Position numbers and translations under genes: made by a program. Shown in pieces: positions 1-7,600 of a stretch of DNA of 22,608 nucleotides. Numbering within the stretch: the stretch's first letter is position 1; every line of letters starts with the position of its first letter. The DNA is from Desulfobacterales bacterium (GTDB lineage Bacteria; Desulfobacterota; Desulfobacteria; Desulfobacterales; JAHIVH01). The stretch spans positions 1-22,608 of the forward strand of contig JAGVHJ010000168.1 of assembly GCA_020056645.1 (NCBI GenBank). The letters are read 5' to 3'. The notes under the pieces were generated by a model, which had not been told where the DNA came from, made no database searches, and worked only from the letters and a program-made list of their open reading frames with translations.

Positions 1-600
1 GGGGACTATGTGAGCTTCGACGATTTGGCCGCCACCATTGAAACGGCCCTTGAAACCGAGTCCGAACGGCGTGGAAACACCATCGATTATTCGGTGTCGT
101 TCGATCCGGTCACCCGGAAATACGCCATCAAGGAAAACGGAACAACATTGGACGCGATCGATATTCTCTGGCAAAGCGGTTCAAATGGAGTGACAAGCGC
201 CGCCGCTGTGCTGGGATTTGACGCGGTGGACGACCATGTGCCGGTCACCGCGAGCAACCAGGAGGTTTCGTGGGGGATATTCGACACCCTGATCGATCTA
301 AAGGAGTATCTCACCAATAATGACGTTGATGGCATTGCAAGAACCATGACCCGACTCCATTCCCATTTCCAGCATATCGAATCGTATATCGCCGATTCCG
401 GCATCCGCTACAACCGGCTCGAAATCCGGGAGCAGGTCAGCGCCGAAATCAAATTGACCCTTTCGGAACGAAGAACCAACCTGGAGGAGGCGGATATTAT
501 CGAGGCGGTGATGGATCTGAAATCGATGGAAACAGCCTACCAGGCGGCCCTAAATTCATCCGCCAAGGTATTGAAACTGAGCCTTGTTGATTATCTGTAA
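1..600 (+). CDS. flgL: Flagellar hook-filament junction protein FlgL, 3' part only
   Basis: The frame is open from the first base (…GDYVSFDDLA…), so the gene begins left of the window; 199 residues and the stop codon are visible. The in-frame GTG at 10 is an internal valine, not a convincing start. FlgL (HAP3) joins the hook-side junction to the flagellin filament and shares the flagellin D0/D1 fold. The last 40 or so residues (LEEADIIEAVMDLKSMETAY followed by QAALNSSAKVLKLSLVDYL) are the typical C-terminal D0/D1 helix of FlgL/flagellin, with heptad-spaced hydrophobics. The preceding region (about 95-150) is also helical and fits the second D1 helix. Position directly before csrA and fliW is the common order flgL-csrA-fliW. 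A flagellin is the main alternative, but the flagellin in this window is a separate gene and the context favours FlgL. Confidence 0.85.
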   Translation, partial: GDYVSFDDLAATIETALETESERRGNTIDYSVSFDPVTRKYAIKENGTTLDAIDILWQSGSNGVTSAAAVLGFDAVDDHVPVTASNQEVSWGIFDTLIDLKEYLTNNDVDGIARTMTRLHSHFQHIESYIADSGIRYNRLEIREQVSAEIKLTLSERRTNLEEADIIEAVMDLKSMETAYQAALNSSAKVLKLSLVDYL

Positions 601-636
601 TTCTATCGGATTGTTACATTAAACCACCGGAGGCGC

Positions 637-879
637 ATGCTTGTCCTGACACGAAAAACAGGTGAGAAGATAAAGATCGGGGAGAACATCTATGTGAGCA
701 TCCTCGATATCACCAAAAGCGGTGTGCGAATCGGAATTGATGCGCCCAAGGATGTCTCCATTTTACGGCTTGAGGTCTATGAGAGAATTCAAGAAGAAAA
801 CGTTGAAGCGGCGAGAAAAGCGCTAAAGGGAATTGATCAGGCGGTCGATCTATGGCGTAAACGGGATTGCAAGGAGTAG
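637..879 (+). CDS. csrA: Carbon storage regulator CsrA (translational repressor)
   Basis: This 80-residue protein is a clear CsrA/RsmA. CsrA is a dimeric RNA-binding protein that binds GGA motifs, usually over a Shine-Dalgarno, and blocks translation. The N-terminus MLVLTRKTGEKIKIG is the diagnostic first strand, and the RNA-contacting positions L4, R6 and R44 (in VSILRLEVYERI) are all present. The family is usually 60-80 residues, so the C-terminal tail (about 55-80, acidic and basic mix) is at the long end. The ATG is preceded by GGAGG at 629-633. The gene lies 36 bases after flgL and its stop is 4 bases before the fliW start, so the three are probably co-transcribed. Long-tailed CsrA proteins next to fliW are the type known to be held by FliW and to target flagellin mRNA. 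Confidence 0.96.
   Translation: MLVLTRKTGEKIKIGENIYVSILDITKSGVRIGIDAPKDVSILRLEVYERIQEENVEAARKALKGIDQAVDLWRKRDCKE
871..876 (+). promoter_or_regulatory. Shine-Dalgarno that fixes the fliW start
   Basis: AAGGAG sits at the very end of csrA (it includes part of the last sense codons) and is 7 bases upstream of the TTG at 884. This spacing makes the TTG the likely fliW start rather than the longer in-frame TTG at 833, which has no such site and would overlap csrA by 47 bases. Confidence 0.75.
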
Positions 880-883
880 CCCA

Positions 884-1315
884 TTGAAGATCAAGACCAG
901 AAGATTCGGTGAAATCGACATTGACGAAAAGAGAATCATCCGCATGCCCAAAGGGACCATGCTGGGCTTTCCCACCCACAGGCGATATGTCCTGCTGGAC
1001 CGGGAGGAGACCCGGCCCTTCTGTTGGTACCAGTCCGTGGATGATCCAGATCTCGCCATGATCGTGATTGATCCCTATCTTTTTCAACCCGACTATTCGG
1101 TCAATCTGAACGACGTACTGAGGGAAATGGCGTGGGAAGAGAGCGACCGGTCCAACATCGTCCTTTATACGGTGGTGAATATCTCGGATAATAGCCCTCC
1201 GGAGATCACGGCGAACCTCATCGGGCCGATCGTGATCAACAAAAGAAACTACGAGGCGATCCAGATGGTTATCTCGGACACCCCATACTCCCACCAGACA
1301 AATATTCTCAAGTGA
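884..1315 (+). CDS. fliW: Flagellar assembly factor FliW, CsrA antagonist
   Basis: With the TTG start at 884 the product is 143 residues and begins MKIKTRRFGEIDID, the normal FliW N-terminus; the family is about 130-155 residues. FliW binds CsrA at an allosteric site and also binds flagellin, so that unexported flagellin titrates FliW and lets CsrA repress flagellin translation. Family features are the strand pattern IIRMPKGTMLGFPTHRRYVLL near residues 16-36, the block DLAMIVIDPYLFQPDY, and the late segment ITANLIGPIVINKRNYEAIQ. It is 4 bases downstream of csrA, so the pair is probably translationally coupled. The stop is 3 bases from the oppositely oriented flaG stop, and I see no terminator between the two convergent units. 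Confidence 0.95.
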   Translation: MKIKTRRFGEIDIDEKRIIRMPKGTMLGFPTHRRYVLLDREETRPFCWYQSVDDPDLAMIVIDPYLFQPDYSVNLNDVLREMAWEESDRSNIVLYTVVNISDNSPPEITANLIGPIVINKRNYEAIQMVISDTPYSHQTNILK

Positions 1316-1318
1316 AAC

Positions 1319-1699
1319 TCAGGCTTTTTTGTTAAGCAGAAGCCCGGTCAACTCTTCCATCTTTTCCTGAATCAAGAGCAGCTCTTCAGCTGGAATCTGG
1401 CGGATGATCTCATCGGTCTCCTTGTTGCGGACGGTGATGACGACTTTTTCAGCCTCCTCGTTAAGGCTGAACCCAAGCTTGGTCTGCAACACATTGGTGT
1501 ATTCGTTCAAGGTGTCGACAATGGCCTCCGCCTCTCTCTTGGAAATATCCTCTTCCCCGGCCTTTGCTTCCTTGTTTCTGAACGGCACCACCGATGATGA
1601 ATGATTCAATTTCACATCTTCGGTTTTGGCTACAGATGGTGAACGGGCTCCGTCAACTTCCAATGATGACTGACTGACAGTTGTGGTACTGATATTCAT
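1319..1699 (-). CDS. flaG: FlaG family flagellar protein
   Basis: The chosen ATG (1697-1699) gives 126 residues and is preceded by AGAAGGAGG (1707-1715), so the 34 extra upstream residues of the open frame are not likely to be translated. The C-terminal half, from about residue 60, is a FlaG domain: helical VDTLNEYTNVLQTKLGFSLN, then the strand pair KVVITVRNKETDEIIRQIP, then the helix AEELLLIQEKMEELTGLLLN. The N-terminal half is polar and probably disordered. FlaG affects filament length or structure in several bacteria, but its biochemical role is not settled. It is the last gene of the fliD-fliS-fliT-like-flaG run. Confidence 0.92.
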   Translation of the reverse strand: MNISTTTVSQSSLEVDGARSPSVAKTEDVKLNHSSSVVPFRNKEAKAGEEDISKREAEAIVDTLNEYTNVLQTKLGFSLNEEAEKVVITVRNKETDEIIRQIPAEELLLIQEKMEELTGLLLNKKA

Positions 1700-1721
1700 A
1701 CGTTTTCCTCCTTCTCTTTGA

Positions 1722-2126
1722 TTATCCGGCTTTATCCATAAATCTTGAAGAATCATTTGCGCCCACATGATTCTTATATCCTTTGAGCGCCCGTTTCCCA
1801 TGACCCATTTTTCCCAGGTGGCGGATGAGGCCTTCCCTGTACTGAACCAGCCGCTCCATCAGAATCTTCTCCTGATCCAGGATCGACTCTATCCGTTCCC
1901 GGCAGGAGCGAGAGATGTCGCCCCGGTTCTCATCCGTGTTTTTTTTATTAATCCCATGCATCATATTCGTCAATTCATTCTTTAAATTCTCAAACACCCG
2001 GTCCCGCTCAAAGGTGTCTCTCCCGATGTCGGGTTTGAGCTCACCCGCATAGGAGAGAAGATGCCGGGCCTGCATCTCTTCATAATCGGCGAATGATTTT
2101 TCCAGGGGCTCCCTCATGGTCGACAT
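1722..2126 (-). CDS. Small flagellar protein, FliT/FlgN-like putative export chaperone
   Basis: This is a 134-residue, predicted all-helical, charged protein without membrane segments. I do not recognise it with certainty. Its place after fliS and before flaG is where FliT sits, and the C-terminal helix (about 92-118, ILMERLVQYREGLIRHLGKM then GHGKRALKGYK) resembles the ends of FliT/FlgN chaperones, where a basic helix runs into a conserved tyrosine. FliT normally binds FliD and FlgN binds FlgK/FlgL before export. Two ATG codons, 2126 and 2117, are both possible; GGGAG and AAAGGGA precede the first. The last 15 residues look unstructured. Function is inferred from position and shape, not from a clear motif. 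Confidence 0.6.
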   Translation of the reverse strand: MSTMREPLEKSFADYEEMQARHLLSYAGELKPDIGRDTFERDRVFENLKNELTNMMHGINKKNTDENRGDISRSCRERIESILDQEKILMERLVQYREGLIRHLGKMGHGKRALKGYKNHVGANDSSRFMDKAG

Positions 2127-2162
2127 TTCCCTTTACTCCCTTTGCTATAAGGCTTTTTCCAT

Positions 2163-2705
2163 TCACGCGGATATGGTTTTCCGTTTTAAACCGGCGGCCA
2201 TCTCGCCATAGTCGTTTTTAGTCCCGGTATAGCCAGGACGATTAAACGTCTGTGGAACGGTTATAGGACGGGTTTTCTGGTTGAGGATCTGCCGGCCCGG
2301 TTCCCCCTTTTCATCCACCGTTGGTTTTCTCGCTTTTCCCATGACGTCATGGACCCAGATCTCCCGAAGCCTAGTGAGATAGATGGCTGTCAGGTCTAGG
2401 GTTTTTACGTCATTGGTGACCGAGACCCGGGGGAGTTCCACAAGCATGGTCGTATAAAGACTCCTTAAAAAATCGATGGAGGTATCCTTTACGTTGGGGT
2501 CCAAGCTGGCGTTCAATTCGGCGACGATGGCGATGACCTTGCTCAAATTTTCCCCCCGTTTCCGGATATCCTTCTCCTCGGCACCCTGCTTTGCCAAGCG
2601 GAGGAACTTGAGAGCCCCATCATAGAGCATGAGAATAAGTTGTTTGGGCTCCATGCCTTCATAATGCGCGTTCAAATAGGTGCTACATGCATTTCCAGCT
2701 GCCAT
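2163..2705 (-). CDS. fliS: Flagellin export chaperone FliS with C-terminal extension
   Basis: FliS binds the disordered C-terminal D0 region of flagellin in the cytoplasm and prevents premature polymerisation. The signature is near the N-terminus: Y15, then P20-KQLILMLYDGALKFLRLAKQ, followed by the helices SKVIAIVAELNASLD and FLRSLYTTMLVELPR. The core ends near residue 124 (LREIWVHDVMGK), matching the usual 120-135 residues. About 56 further residues (125-180) are rich in Lys, Pro, Gly and polar residues and look disordered, which is not typical. The ATG has a strong AAAGGAGG 9 or so bases upstream. It lies 42 bases downstream of fliD. The extension might relate to the unusually large flagellin encoded upstream, but that is only a guess. 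Confidence 0.9.
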   Translation of the reverse strand: MAAGNACSTYLNAHYEGMEPKQLILMLYDGALKFLRLAKQGAEEKDIRKRGENLSKVIAIVAELNASLDPNVKDTSIDFLRSLYTTMLVELPRVSVTNDVKTLDLTAIYLTRLREIWVHDVMGKARKPTVDEKGEPGRQILNQKTRPITVPQTFNRPGYTGTKNDYGEMAAGLKRKTISA

Positions 2706-2747
2706 CGAAATCCTCCTTTGGTTACATATGAGCCGTTCCGGAATAGA

Positions 2748-4436
2748 TTAGCTCTGCGTACTCGCACTAAAAGAATCAATCATGCTTTTCAGGTATTCGC
2801 CCTGAGAGTTCATCCTGCTGATGTATGTATCAAGCTTCACGAACTCCAGAGACATCAGGTCATACCTCTTTTCCAGACGTTCTGTTTCCGCCTTGATGGA
2901 ATTCTCCAGAGTGTCAATTCTATTTTGAGCGCTTGACCGGACCGAATTCACCGCGCCCGAGTCACTACTCATATCTCTCAAGGCGTTATTGATCGTGTCC
3001 GCAAGACCTCCGACCTCTTTTTCGCTGTCGCCCAAAAAGAGCTTCATGAAACTGTCGAAATTTTGAGAGAGCGCCTGATCCAGGGTCTCCTCATTCAGCG
3101 TGACACCCTTAAACAGTTTATCCCCCTTCTCATCCTCTTCAAGATCGCTCCTGAGATCGATATCGACCCCGATATCCATGATTGTTGTCACCGATCCTTC
3201 GGTTTTGATGACCGAAGCGAACAACGTACTGATTTCATTGATAACGCTTTTTATTGGATAAGCGGAACTGAAAAGGCCCTCTTCTTCTGTTTCTTCATCC
3301 TTTTCGGTGTTAACCCGGATCTCTTTTATAAGATCGTTGAATGAATCGACGAGTCCTTGAATGGTCGTCTTGATCGATTTGGTGTCTGCGGTGACATCGA
3401 CCGTGGATGTCCCCTCGCCATTGAGTCCCAGGGTGACCCCTTGAATGATATCTGTTATTCCGGAATTGGATTGCCGCTGATAGGAGATGCCGTTGGCGGT
3501 CAGTTGGGCGTTCAGGGAAGCGCCATCGGCGCCATTGGCTTCCGTAAGGGGAATGGTGCCCAGTGGAGAGAGAATGGAGATTCTGTTTGATTCCCCACTC
3601 TCGTTCGCCTGTAAAACAAGCTGGTAGCGATCGGAGCCGATGCCTGTATCGATAATGCGTGCGGTGACGCCTGGATTGTCATCGTCATTGTTAATCAGCG
3701 CCGCCAGCTGGGAAAGGGTCGTTCCAGAGACCATGCTGACATCGATCGTCGCTCCATCTGTTCCCAGCTTATAGGAGAATGTCTTCTCCGGCGCCGGATA
3801 GGTCAGTTTGATTCCGTAACTGCCATCCGAATCCTGAAATGTTTGCGCAGAGACATGGTTACCGCCGCCATCGGCCTGGTTATCCGAACCATTATTGATG
3901 GCGTCGACAACATCATCAAGGGTCATGCCCGCTGTCAGATCGACGGAAAACTGCCGGAGGCCATCTTCTGTATCATATGTAATCTGAAGGGGCTGATCTT
4001 CGGAGATTGCCACATCGGCGGTTGTGTCTGCCTGACCGGTCAGTATCTCTTCGATAAGCGGGCCATAGGCGACGGATGTCTCACTCTCAAAACCAGCCGA
4101 CTGAAAAGAACTTTTCTGGGCAAGCTGCGTCACCTCTATGGTGTGTTTTCCGATTTCAGCCCCTTGCATGGCTGTTGCAGATACGATTTCCTCTTTTGAG
4201 GTGGTGGTTGAACGCTCGATGAAGCTCGATTCCAGAGAAAGGGAGAGCGCGAAAGATTTCATTGAAAGGATTTTCGCCTTGACCACATCATAGGCCGCGA
4301 TCTGTTTTTCAACTTTTTCCTGTTCTTTTTTTTTGGAGGTGATAGGGGCCTGATCCACCTCTTTTAACTGATCCAAAATGGAATTCAGTTCCAAACCGGA
4401 CCCAAGCCCCAAACTCGTTATGTTTCCAAGCGCCAT
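2748..4436 (-). CDS. fliD: Flagellar filament cap protein FliD (HAP2)
   Basis: FliD caps the distal end of the filament and helps exported flagellin fold and insert. The 562-residue product has the FliD N-terminal domain (about 5-105), including LGSGLELNSILDQLKEVDQA and the coiled KKKEQEKVEKQIAAYDVVKA, and a FliD C-terminal domain (about 290-545) ending in a long helix with TLENSIKAETERLEKRYD and FVKLDTYISRMNSQGEYLKS. The middle (about 105-290) holds strand-rich D2/D3-type regions, including repeats of a motif like QLAALINN and GITDIIQGVTLGLNG. Length is above the 460-residue E. coli protein but within the range of the family. The ATG has AAAGGGGG upstream. A candidate sigma-28 promoter lies in the 207-base gap after the flagellin terminator, and fliS, the FliT-like gene and flaG follow closely, so fliD probably heads a four-gene operon. 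Confidence 0.95.
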   Translation of the reverse strand: MALGNITSLGLGSGLELNSILDQLKEVDQAPITSKKKEQEKVEKQIAAYDVVKAKILSMKSFALSLSLESSFIERSTTTSKEEIVSATAMQGAEIGKHTIEVTQLAQKSSFQSAGFESETSVAYGPLIEEILTGQADTTADVAISEDQPLQITYDTEDGLRQFSVDLTAGMTLDDVVDAINNGSDNQADGGGNHVSAQTFQDSDGSYGIKLTYPAPEKTFSYKLGTDGATIDVSMVSGTTLSQLAALINNDDDNPGVTARIIDTGIGSDRYQLVLQANESGESNRISILSPLGTIPLTEANGADGASLNAQLTANGISYQRQSNSGITDIIQGVTLGLNGEGTSTVDVTADTKSIKTTIQGLVDSFNDLIKEIRVNTEKDEETEEEGLFSSAYPIKSVINEISTLFASVIKTEGSVTTIMDIGVDIDLRSDLEEDEKGDKLFKGVTLNEETLDQALSQNFDSFMKLFLGDSEKEVGGLADTINNALRDMSSDSGAVNSVRSSAQNRIDTLENSIKAETERLEKRYDLMSLEFVKLDTYISRMNSQGEYLKSMIDSFSASTQS

Positions 4437-4514
4437 TGTTGGTTACCCCCTTTAAGTATTCCCGGGCCTCACGGAATATCCGCATCAAGACCCTTCGCTA
4501 TCGTGTTACTATTC

Positions 4515-4542
4515 ATATCGGAAAATGCCGAGACAAACCTTA
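4515..4542 (-). promoter_or_regulatory. Candidate sigma-28 (FliA) promoter for fliD operon
   Basis: On the - strand TAAGGTTT is followed after 12 bases by TCCGATAT. The FliA consensus is TAAAGTTT, 11 bases, GCCGATAA, so both boxes match well but the spacing is one base long. It lies between the flagellin terminator and the fliD start, leaving a leader of about 70-80 bases. This is pattern matching only. Confidence 0.4.
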
Positions 4543-4570
4543 ACAAATCTTTATAAGAGTGACGACCCTC

Positions 4571-4615
4571 TTAAAAAATAAAAGCCCCGGAGACAAAAAC
4601 CTGTTTCCGGGGCTT
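4571..4615 (-). terminator. Rho-independent terminator after the flagellin gene
   Basis: AAGCCCCGGAGACA at 4582-4595 pairs with 4602-4615 as a 14-bp stem with a single G-T wobble and a 6-base loop. On the - strand the stem is followed by TTTTATTTTTTAA (4583-4571). It lies 28 bases beyond the flagellin stop. This is the strongest intrinsic terminator in the window and suggests the flagellin is a monocistronic, highly expressed unit separate from fliD. Confidence 0.92.
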
Positions 4616-4643
4616 GGAGTGTCGTTGAAACCGTTCCGGCGAT

Positions 4644-7600
4644 TTACTGGAGCAGACTCAAAACATTCTGGGCCGTTGAATTGGCCTGTGACAGCGCGAA
4701 GGTGCCCGCCTGCTGCAAAATCTGAAGTTTGGTGAAGTTCGCGGTTTCATCGGCGAAATCGACTTCCCGGATCGTGGATTCCGCCGCCACCACATTCACC
4801 TTGGTCGTCGAGATATTGGCGATGGTCGATACCAGTTGGTTTTGAACAGATCCCAGGTCGGCTCTGACCTTGTCCAGATCTTTCAACGCCGCCTCGGCGA
4901 TGGCGATGGTGATCTGCGCATCGTCGTGGGTAAGCACGTTGGCGTCGGACAATTTATTCATGACCGAGTCGCTTACGCCGGTATTGGCTGTCGGTGAGGC
5001 TGTGGCGGCCCCAAGCACGCTTCCAGCCGCGACCATCGATCCTCCCTGAAGCGTCATTGCGAAACTGATGGTATTATCTCCCGCCGTGGTGATATTGTCC
5101 TCGAGAATGGTTCCTGTGGCGTATATTTTTCCATCGTTTGCAAGAATGTCATTGGTCAGGTAGGTCCCTTCCGAGAGAATGCTGCCTTCGGCCAGAACCG
5201 ATCCGGCCCCGATCATCATTTCCGTGCCCAGGATAACCTCTTCGTTGTTGGCGGCGGTGATCGTTCCTCCGATGGTCGACCCGTTGGAGAGGATGGTGCC
5301 TTCGGAAAGAAGGGACCCCGTCTTGATGAACATATCTCCGGTCAGGGTGATGGTTGTGTCCATATCCGCCTGACCGCCGATGGTGGACCCGGCTTCGAGC
5401 AGGGTGACGTTGTTGGCGATGAATTCGGACCCGGTGGTGATGACCGATGTTTTTCCAAAGGTGATGTCGCTCAGGGCCTTCACCTCCGAGGCGATGGTGG
5501 ACCCGGAAAGGATGACCGTATTCACCATAAATTTGGAGCCCGCCGTCATGGTCATGTTGCGGTTGAGGGTCATGTTTGTACCCAAAGCGATCTGAGAGCC
5601 GATCAGGGAGCCTTCTTCAAGGGTGCTGCCGCTCACGAAGGTTGCGCCCGCCGCGATGGTCATGGAACGGTTCAGGGTCATGTCGTCGTGGAGATAGATC
5701 CGGGAACCCAGATAGGAGCCTTCGGAGAGCGTACTGGTGCTTGCGATGATCGATCCCTCCTGGAGCGTCATCTCTTCGGTCACGGACATGGTGTTGCCCA
5801 GATAGATTTTGGCGCCCAGATAAGAACCAGTTCTCAGGTCGCTGTCGCTTGCGATGCTCGATCCTTCCTTTAGGGTCATGTCGGTGATCAAGCTCATGGT
5901 GTCCTGAATCGTAATTTTTGCGCCCACCATGGAATCGGCCTTCAGTGACGACTCGCTTCCGATGATCGATCCCGACTTCAAGGTCATGTCGTCCTGAAGG
6001 GTCATGGCGTCATTCCGGCCCACATAGAGGGTTGCGCCAATCTCTGATGAAACCTTGAGTCTGGAGGAGGATGTGATGATGGCCCCAGCCTTCAAGGTCA
6101 TGTCGTCGGTCAGGGTGAAGAGGTTGTTGTCATTGACGTAAAGAGAAGAGCCAACAATGGAACCGAGCCGCAGAGTCGAGCCGGAATTGATGATTGATCC
6201 GGCGGCAAGAGAGGTGATGCCTCCCGCGTTCAGGGTCGTTGAACCGCTGACCTGGACGTTGGTCCCGATCGTTCCAGAATAGATGGTTCCGCCGATGGCG
6301 ACAACGGACTGGCCCGCGGCAAGGGTTGTTCCCGCCGCCAGAATGGAGCCGGAAAATAGAATGGAGTTGTTTGTGAGAACGCCGATTCCGGTGGTGGCGG
6401 ATGAGTTTCCGGAGATAACCAGATCACCGCCAAGAACTGAATCCGCAGATATCCGGGAACCGGAGTAGAGGATGGAGCCGGATTTGATGACGCTCTCTCC
6501 GATGGTCGAAGCGCTGTCTCCGGAGCTGACCAGATCCCCCCCCAGAATCGAGTTGGCGGCGATTTTCGAACCGGTCTGCAGAATGGAACCGGCCCGTATG
6601 ATGCTGTTTCCGATGGTGCTTGAGGTGTCGCCTGTGATAATGGCGTCACCTCCCAGAACCGTATTGGCGGCGATGATGGAACCGGTGGTCAGGACCGATT
6701 GAAAGGTGATGATAGAGTCGCCGACAGTGGTGCTGCTTTGGCCGGAGGTGAGCGCCTGGCCTCCCAGCACCGTGTTGGCGGCGATGGATGTGCCGGACAA
6801 CAGAATGGAATTGTCCGCGATCAGACTCTGCCCCACCGTGGAGCTGGAGTCTCCAGAAATGACCGCTGTTCCGCCTAAAACCGTGTTGGCGCTGATCCGG
6901 GTGCCGCTCAGAAGAATCGAACCCGTTGCGAGGGTGCTGACCGACTGGGTGGAGGGGGTATCGCCTGAAATGACGGCCCGGCCTCCCAATCTTGACCCGG
7001 CGCCGATGATGGTTCCGGTGAGTAGGACGGTGTTTTTGCTGATGGCGCTATCTCCGGTGGTCGTCGCGGTTCCGGAAATACGGATGTCGCCGTTCAATTC
7101 GGAGTTGGCGCCGAGGATGCTCCCTGCGGCTAAAACAGAATTTTCTGTCAGGGTCGAATCTTCGGTGGTGGTGATGTTGCCTTTGAAGGTCAGCCCGTCA
7201 AGGGCCTGACCCGTGGTCCATCCGGCGGTGAGAATGGAGTTGTCCGCGAGAACCGAATCTTCGGCCAGCACGGAGTCGATGGTGGTTAATCCGGAGTCTC
7301 CGGTTGTTTCAAGAAGGTGATCGGAAATGGTCACGGGGGTTCCGCCGCCGATGTCCCGCACAAGAATCTCGGCGGAGCTTGACTGGTTGAGAATGATAGC
7401 GCCCAGGGTGGACATGTCTGCGCCCTGCAGGATGGCGTCGGTGCCTGTACCGCTTCCCAGATTCGAGTTCACCTTGATGGCCCGGTTATCCGTGGAGGTG
7501 AGGATGAGCCTTCCCGAGGGGTCGGTGCTCGCATAAACCCCGTGGGCCGATGTTTTCGAGTTGATGGCTTTGACCAGAGCGCCGTCCGAATCGTTCTCCT

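Noticed and set aside
710..1294. A 194-residue open frame on the - strand opposite csrA and fliW
   Set aside because: Composition and position are those of an antisense shadow of two certain genes.
5454..7139. Regularly spaced repeats that might suggest a CRISPR array
   Set aside because: Units are 108-111 bp, in frame throughout and coding for flagellin; there are no short identical repeats with unique spacers.
6230..7209. Several long open frames on the + strand (for example 6472-6702 and 6706-7209) and one on the - strand (6230-6649) within the flagellin
   Set aside because: They come from the periodic codon pattern of the repeat arrays, show repetitive Pro/Arg/Met-rich translations, have no ribosome sites and overlap a certain gene.
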